Below are positions 22,819 to 28,772 of a DNA stretch of 28,772 nucleotides, piece after piece. This DNA is from Ectocarpus siliculosus. Its lineage: Eukaryota; Sar; Phaeophyceae; Ectocarpales; Ectocarpaceae. The translations under genes and the position numbers were made by a program. The notes beneath the pieces are model-generated. The model did not search any database. It was not told the origin of the DNA and saw nothing but the letters and a program-made list of their open reading frames with translations. Positions within the stretch are counted from its first letter, which is position 1; the number at the start of each line of letters is the position of its first letter. The stretch lies in contig FN649726.1 of assembly GCA_000310025.1 (NCBI GenBank), positions 3,365,259 to 3,394,030 on the forward strand. The letters run 5' to 3'.

Positions 22819-25800
22819 AGAGCTGTGTACAAGCATAAGTACCCCGGGGTGGTACACACGCATACATGCTTTGGATTTGTTTCGACCGCGTCTAGGAGCG
22901 GGGCGGGAAGCAGCATGGTATTATTTTTTTCTCCTTCAACGACGAGGAGAGTATCGTTTGGTGCAAGAGGGCCTCATTCGCGAGGTTGTTACTCCGTATG
23001 CATACAGGTTAACGTTTTTTTGTTGATGGATTCGTTGGGAAATGTATTGGAAAATATACAAAAAAAAAACTATTGAAAGATTGGAGCTGGCGGAGTTTGG
23101 CGCGATTTCCACCATGCGATGTTTTCGGCCAGACAACGAGGAATGTCAGACGAACAACAGCGATACATGCGTGCAGCTTTCTTAATTCAACGCGAGAGTC
23201 AAGCCAGCGCCCGAGAGCGTCGTGTCTCCTCAAGGGCGATTAGTTGGTGTGGGTGTTTACATATCTTCAGCTGGTGACATCGACCGCGGTACACCGGCGA
23301 ACCATCGAACAGACGGAAAGAGCCATGATCCATGATCCAAACCGACTCCTTCGTACAGCAACAGCCGTGCCTTGAGCTGGGCAAGGCAACCCGAAGTAAT
23401 GGTGGGTTGATTTTGGTTGCGGGTACCAACGTCTATCTGCTGCTGCACTCTGGCGCCACTGCGCCACACATGCGCACATCACATCATGACCTGCACACAT
23501 GAACTGTTCAGTCCATACCGTAGTTCATCTGTCATAAATAGCTGTGGCCGCCCGAACCACAGGGCAGGGGGTGGTCGCAGCTGCCATCTGCAGAACCCCG
23601 ACGCATGTGGTCTTTTTCTCTCTCCCTCTCTCTGTCTTGCGAGCCCGAGCCAGTGAGGTAGTGAGTCTGCAGCAGCTGTGGTGTGCCGGTTTCAGAGAGC
23701 AATCAAAGAACGATGCCCATCTCTTTTCACCATGTGGACGAGCTTTCGTCTCCTCCTTCGAATCTGATATGCATCGACCGGAAGTCGGTGAGTCACGCCT
23801 CTAAACGTCACATCAATACATTTAGACGATGTACATCGGAGCAGGTGCAAATAAATCTCCCAAGCTGCTAACTGCTGCTGCTCGTGATATTTTTATCTAG
23901 CCAGCCTATCTGGTTCAGCAGTGCACAAGCATTTCGGTGTGCGACTCGGTGCTTGACTCCTTGCTCCCACACGCCTCTCCGCACGTCGAAATTCAAGTTG
24001 TAGACGTGCGCCAAGTCTCAGCGTACTATCCACAGCCTGAAAACATGCACTACTACTTTGGGTGAAAGATGCGGCGCCGTTTGAAGTCGGAACGTATCCG
24101 ACGCGTGCCTTGGCCGCACCACCGGGGGTGCATGCGAAAATCTTGGTTGGCGCATGTGTCTCGGTTCCCCTTGGGGGCAAACGTAAGACACAGGAATAGG
24201 TCGTTTGACGGCGCATGGCGCACCCGCCCTCGGGGGAAACAAGGGCACCTCTTTTTTGACGTTCTTCTGCTTTCGCTTGCACACATGCCCCCCCCCCGGG
24301 CAAGAAAACGACGAACGCGCGACCCAGAACAACGCAGACAACATTCACATTTTTAGACTACATCTGCTGTAGATCTGATGTATGCATATTAAGGAAAAAT
24401 AATTACACACACAGAAAGACCGCCGATTCGAGATATACCCACAGTCGAACGGGATGTGGTGGAGTCTTTTCAGTGAGTGGAGGAAAACCGGCTGGGTACT
24501 GGACTTATTTCGAGTCTTTCATATGATATTGTACGCATACACAGCAAAGCATTTTTCTATTTGGACTTGTAGACCCTACCGGATTCAGTACAGAATTCTA
24601 GACCCATCCTGCTGCATGTATTATATGTGCGCCTGTGAGCAGCGCAAATCAATGCGTGATTGGTACAACGTTTGCTGAACGCAACACCTGCTGGTGCCCG
24701 TACACCTACTACATTTCGACTCTCTCAGCAATCACGGCCCCGCCGGCAGCGGACGGGTTGGGTTCGGGGCAACGTTCGGGGAGAAGGCAAAAAACAAAAT
24801 GGATGTTGTTGGAACATTCATCATGATGCAGTTTCCGCGGGCGCCTCCGGAAAATCGCCGCCGGCCAACAAGAAGTGTCCGCAACATTAACATTCGTCTA
24901 CATAATATGCTACATGGCCCTTCAAACCACCTAGACTATTACATGATGTGTACTGAAGGTGGAAGATAGTGGTTTGCTCTGGTGGGTGTGTTGTAACGAC
25001 TCGCGTTTGTCCCCACTGGAGACGTCCGCCCCCCCCAGAGGCACACAGAACGGCTCCTCCAGACAGGGGTAAGGCCGAGTTCAGCCATCTCTCGGGCGGT
25101 TCCGGGGGAACAATATGCTGCATGTTGCATAAGATAACACACCCCCTGAACCGATTTTTCAAAGCTCGATCGCTCGCAAGCGAAAACGGTCATCACGGTG
25201 GTACCGAAAATACCGGCGTTGGAAACATGTCGTCGAGAACTTTTCTCCGAAAACGAGGCACTTTTCTATCACTTTTGGTCATGGCGTCCTCTTCGTCGTG
25301 AAGTACAGCGAGCCTTGAAAATCGATGCAGGGGGGTACCTTTTGCAACCCCACTACTTTATCATACTGCTGCAATACAAGTGGCTAGGGAGTATATAGCT
25401 CTTCAACATATGCATGTGCATACATACATACATACATACCTCGCGTGCATGAACGTGACACAATCATTTTTTTTTTTTTTTAATACGACACAACGAATCC
25501 ATGTACTTCCATCCATTGAGCAAAAGAGTCTACGATAGATTTGCAATGAATTCATATAAGCGAACAGAAATTGAACACATGCGTTCAATCAAAGAGATAC
25601 ATACAGTACACACGTAGTCTACCCGTTCAAGGTACAACCACGGTCGACGGGGAAGGAGAAAAAAATACCAAGTGTTGTTTTTCGTTTTCATCGCGTGTGT
25701 GCGTCCGTTCGCCGCAGCTACCTACCGCTGTATCTCGTGTGTGCGTACGCACGTGCGAAGGGGATGGGGTCGAACTCTTGTTACTCGTATTGTTTATTGA

Positions 25801-25857
25801 TTGCGTGCGTCGCCGTGCTATTTACATGCTGCTGTATAATCCTCTGTGCATGTATAG
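22819..25857. other. Region between UTP3 and the aminopeptidase, no gene resolved
   Basis: The first part should be the UTP3 3' untranslated region. The right part must contain at least one 5' exon of the aminopeptidase, because exon 25858 is preceded in frame by TAG. I could not identify that exon. Other contents are a C-run at 24289-24297, a (CATA)n repeat at about 25419-25439 and a T-run at about 25469-25481. A GC-rich minus-strand open frame at 23893-24348 resembles nothing known. Confidence 0.5.
25419..25439. repeat. CATA microsatellite
   Basis: About five tandem copies of a four-base CATA unit lie about 420 bp before the first visible aminopeptidase exon. A T-run follows at about 25469-25481. 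Confidence 0.9.
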
Positions 25858-28648
25858 GTGCTGGCGTCTACTACGGTCTCATTCGCCTCAGAGCACCCCG
25901 GACAGGCCGCCTTCCTTCGAGATATCGTGTCCGGCCTCACGCCCGTCTGCGCCAGGCCCTCCACCGCCGAAACCTTCTTCCCGAGAGACAGCAGCGGCAG
26001 CAGCGGCAGCGCGGCCGCCGCCAGTGGCGGTGGGTCGGCTGCGGGCCCCCGCCGCGTGGCTCTGTGCGCCCTCCCCGAGGTCTGCAGCCGCCACAACTCC
26101 CCCGCCCAGCCCCACGCGATCGCCGACTGCGCGCGGTCGATCAGCGGGAGCGGGAGCGTGGCCGTGGTGATGTGCCTGGACCACCCGTCGTACGCGTTCG
26201 CCGCGGGCTGGTGAGCGAAGTGGCGGGATGGCCTGCACGATAGCAGAGGGGAAGGGGGAAGAACGAGATTTTTCTATGATCTTGATTGTTGAGACTATTT
26301 GCATGCGCATCGTTTTCTGTGATCTTGATTGTTGAGACTTTTTGCATCGTTCGATGTTTGTCCCGTGGTTTTGAAGGCACCGGCCTTAAAAAAAAAAAGA
26401 AAATTGAAGGCACCGGCATCCGATGACTCGCTCCACGTCCTGTCCCCTACGTCTTGTTCGTTGCGTTGTCGATGCCTGCCCCTCTCGCCCGTGACGCAAA
26501 AATACACATGCACAAATACTCCGATCCACGTAGAGTTCAAATCGTGTCGTAGCACCACAACACACCACAAACCCGCCACCCCTCAACAATCGCCTTCATG
26601 TTGCACCTCCCCCCCCCCCACCGTCCACAAACGTTGCCAGCGCGGTCGCGAGAGCGTTCCCTCTGTACAGCAGCACGAGCAGGAAGCGGCCGGGCGCGGG
26701 CGCCGCTTCCGTCCCAGCGCCCCCGCCGTCGAGGACGGTGCAGGTCTACCTCCGTGTGCCTGTGGAGGCGTGGGGCGCCGTCCGGGCGGACCTTTCGGCG
26801 GTGAGGAGGAAACAGGACAGAATTGATACGCTTGGTTGCCACCCTTGGGGCGTTGTTGCGTGTTGATGTGTAGTTTGCCTGCCTTGGAGTATTTCCTTTC
26901 TCAGAGGAGGGAAGTGTAATGGGATTTGACCCCCTTCCTTGAGAATGGTATCACCTTTAAGGCTGTGTGGGACTCTCTTGTCAGACAAACAGACGCAGGT
27001 TGTTGGTGCTTTTCCGTTGTTCTCTTTCTCTTGATTGACGCTTTCCGAAGCCAACTCACACCGACCCCAAGCACACACGGATCACCAGATCGTACGCACA
27101 CTGAGCAGAGGGGCACATGCCTCGGCATAAAACCTAAATATTTTATGACGTCACGTCATAGCATCTGACGACGCCAAATAACCATGGTCAAGCACGCTCA
27201 CAAGTCTACCTCCAAATACCATAACAGAGGAATGATCGTGGTTGTACTGGCCTGTTTGTTTGAGCACGGGAGGGGGGTCGTTGAAGAAGAAGGCGGGTGG
27301 GCAGCCGGCAGCAGCACTGGTGACGCAACCGACTGTCTGCAATTCTTTCTCTCTCTGTCTCAGTCTCTCTCTCTCAGTCTCTCTCCCTCCCTCCCTTTTG
27401 CACGTCACACAAACCGCATTTCATCCCGTCTCCTATTCATTCGCCCTCCCCCCCCCCCCCCCCGCAGGCGGCGGAGGGCATCCAGCTAGCCGCGAGGCTC
27501 GTCGACACCCCGCCGAACGTCCTCTCCACCACAGCCTTCGTAGAGGAGGCGCTAGCGGTGGCTAGGGGTCTCCCTCCGTCGATGTGCGCGGTCAAGGTCA
27601 TCCGCGGCGACGAGCTCGAGGCGCAAGGGTTCGGGGGATTGTACGGGGTCGGGAAGGCGGCGGTAGAGCCGCCCGCGCTGGTCGTGCTCAGCTACCTCCC
27701 GGACGGGGCTGCGGCGGGAGCGGCGGGAGCGGCGGGGGCGGGGGCGGGGGGGAGCGCAGCCCAAACGGCGGCGGCGGGCGGGGTAGGAGGGCGCGGGTCG
27801 GTGTGCTTCGTGGGCAAGGGGATCATTTATGACACCGGCGGGCTTTCGATCAAGACCAAGACGGGAATGGTGAGGGGGCACGCGAACAAACAGCTCAGGT
27901 TTGGGTTAGTGCCGCTCGGGTCCCTAGGAAGGAGTTTTAGATACACAAGGCGGCCCTCGCCTGCGAGAATGCGCTGCTGGAGAATCGCTGCTGCTGCTGC
28001 TGTGCTTTGATAAGATTCCGCGCGGGCCGGGAACAAAGCTCTTCATCGTGCGCCTAATTATTTAGTCTTTGCACGGGGTCGAGATAACAAGCAGTTAACA
28101 AGACCGGAAACATCTACTTGAAAATACCTCTTGATTTGTGCGCGTGTCCTTGACTTAGGGATTCACCGCGCCGGGTATCGCTTGCACTCTGTTTGCATGT
28201 TTGTGAGTTAAGTTGCTTGCGTGTCAGGCTTGCGCGTGCTCGTGTTCTCTGCGCGTGCGCGTGTTCTCTCTTTGTAGCATGTGTGCATGTTGTTCGAAGT
28301 ATTTTTGTCTTGACTCCGGCCGGACTTTAAACCAACACCACAAACAAGAAAGGACGTCAGTTTTCACCTGCAAGAAACTCGTTGCAAACGGTTGCCGTGC
28401 GTCTGCTTTTGGTCTTGCAGCCGGGCATGAAGCGAGACATGGGAGGCGCAGCGGCGATCCTCGGGGCATTCCAGGCGGCCGTCAAGGCGCAGATGGCGGC
28501 GGCGGCGGCGGCCGGCAGCGGGAGCGGCGGGAGCGGGTGGGTGGGGGGGCGCAGGCCCCTCCACGCCCTGCTGTGCCTGGCGGAAAACTCGGTGGCCGCA
28601 AACGCGACGCGGCCCGACGACATACACACGCTCTACTCGGGGCGAACG
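25858..28648 (+). CDS. M17 leucyl aminopeptidase, NPEPL1-like (partial at both ends)
   Basis: This is a metallopeptidase of family M17, which removes N-terminal residues from peptides using two divalent metal ions. Visible exons are 25858-26210, 26641-26800, 27468-27869 and 28421-28648, all GT-AG with matching phases, giving 381 residues. Seen: ALPEVCSRHNSPAQPHAI and CAVARAFPLYS in the N-terminal domain; IQLAARLVDTPPNVL; GFGGLYGVGKAA; then the catalytic core VGKGIIYDTGGLSIK (metal-binding Lys at 27816, Asp at 27831, catalytic Lys after SI), PGMKRDMGGAAA with another metal-ligand Asp, and LCLAENSVAANATRPDD. The wording is closer to animal NPEPL1 than to bacterial PepA. The NTDAEGR-type exon, with further ligands, lies beyond the window. 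The first exon is missing: a TAG directly precedes codon 25858. Gly/Ala-rich insertions lie at about 25990-26050, 27700-27795 and 28490-28550. Nothing visible suggests inactivation. Confidence 0.94.
26211..26640 (+). other. Aminopeptidase intron, with short direct repeats
   Basis: This 430-nt phase-2 intron joins TG and C to give Cys in GCAVARAFP. It contains a 28-bp direct repeat (26277-26304 and 26320-26347) and a 14-bp direct repeat ttgaaggcaccggc (26371-26384 and 26404-26417). A C-run lies before the acceptor. Confidence 0.85.
26277..26417. repeat. Two pairs of short direct repeats
   Basis: Pair one starts tgatcttgattgttgagact and ends tttgcat, 28 bp with one mismatch, period 43 bp. Pair two is ttgaaggcaccggc, exact, period 33 bp, separated by an A-rich stretch. 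Together they suggest slippage-type local duplications. Confidence 0.9.
26801..27467 (+). other. Aminopeptidase intron, with CT repeats and a long C-run
   Basis: This 667-nt phase-0 intron lies between ...AVRADLSA and AAEGIQLAA. CT/CTCAGT repeats (about 27347-27398) and a run of about 16 C (27448-27463) form an extreme pyrimidine tract up to cag at 27467. Confidence 0.88.
27870..28420 (+). other. Aminopeptidase intron within the catalytic core
   Basis: This 551-nt phase-0 intron lies between SIKTKTGM and PGMKRDMGG. GC(G/T)TG-rich simple sequence lies at about 28215-28290. No other feature was recognised. Confidence 0.88.
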
Positions 28649-28772
28649 GTGAGAAAAAACTTCTCGTCGATTTGTTGTTCCAGTTTTGTGCGAGATGCCT
28701 ACTACCAGTGTGTGTGTGTATTTAGTAGGTTGTAGGTCAGCACGTCGCCCCCCCCCCCCCCGCCTTTTTCCC

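Noticed and set aside
23893-24348. Minus-strand 151-codon open frame
   Set aside because: No similarity is recognised, competing frames on both strands are equally open, and no splice partners are clear.

Overview
The window looks like nuclear DNA from an intron-rich, moderately GC-rich eukaryote. I favour a stramenopile of the brown-algal type: exons of about 70-400 nt are separated by GT-AG introns of 0.2-2.8 kb, introns carry CT/GA microsatellites and C-runs, coding exons are GC-rich, and Gly/Ala/Ser homopolymers interrupt otherwise conserved proteins. This assignment is inference. I see no prokaryotic operon, rRNA, tRNA, CRISPR array or complete transposon.

Three genes could be rebuilt by joining exons on protein-family similarity and matching splice phases. 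(1) On the minus strand, 14110 down to about 2750, lies an atypical MAP kinase. Its first eight exons join cleanly, with a ninth probable. The kinase domain fills residues 9-308; it is followed by a tail of about 1,370-1,480 residues, nearly all in one 4.1-kb exon. Its activation motif is Thr-Glu-His instead of Thr-x-Tyr. (2) On the plus strand, 16018-22818, an eight-exon gene encodes a 785-residue Sas10/UTP3 protein of the small-subunit processome. (3) On the plus strand, 25858 to 28648 and beyond both visible ends, lie four exons of an M17 leucyl aminopeptidase of the NPEPL1 type. Its first exon was not found, and its last exons, with the remaining metal ligands, lie past the window.

Layout: 1-2749 has no recognisable gene. 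2750-14110 is the MAP kinase, including a 2.8-kb first intron with two local duplications. 14111-16017 is the divergent intergenic region; it holds a stretch unusually free of stops on both strands (about 15010-16426, running into the UTP3 gene). 16018-22818 is UTP3. 22819-25857 is intergenic or 5' sequence of the aminopeptidase. The rest is the aminopeptidase.

The three products (signalling kinase, ribosome biogenesis factor, peptidase) do not form an evident pathway. The kinase and UTP3 genes are head to head with about 1.9 kb between start codons, so a shared control region is possible but unproven. The most unusual item is the TEH kinase with its giant low-complexity tail.
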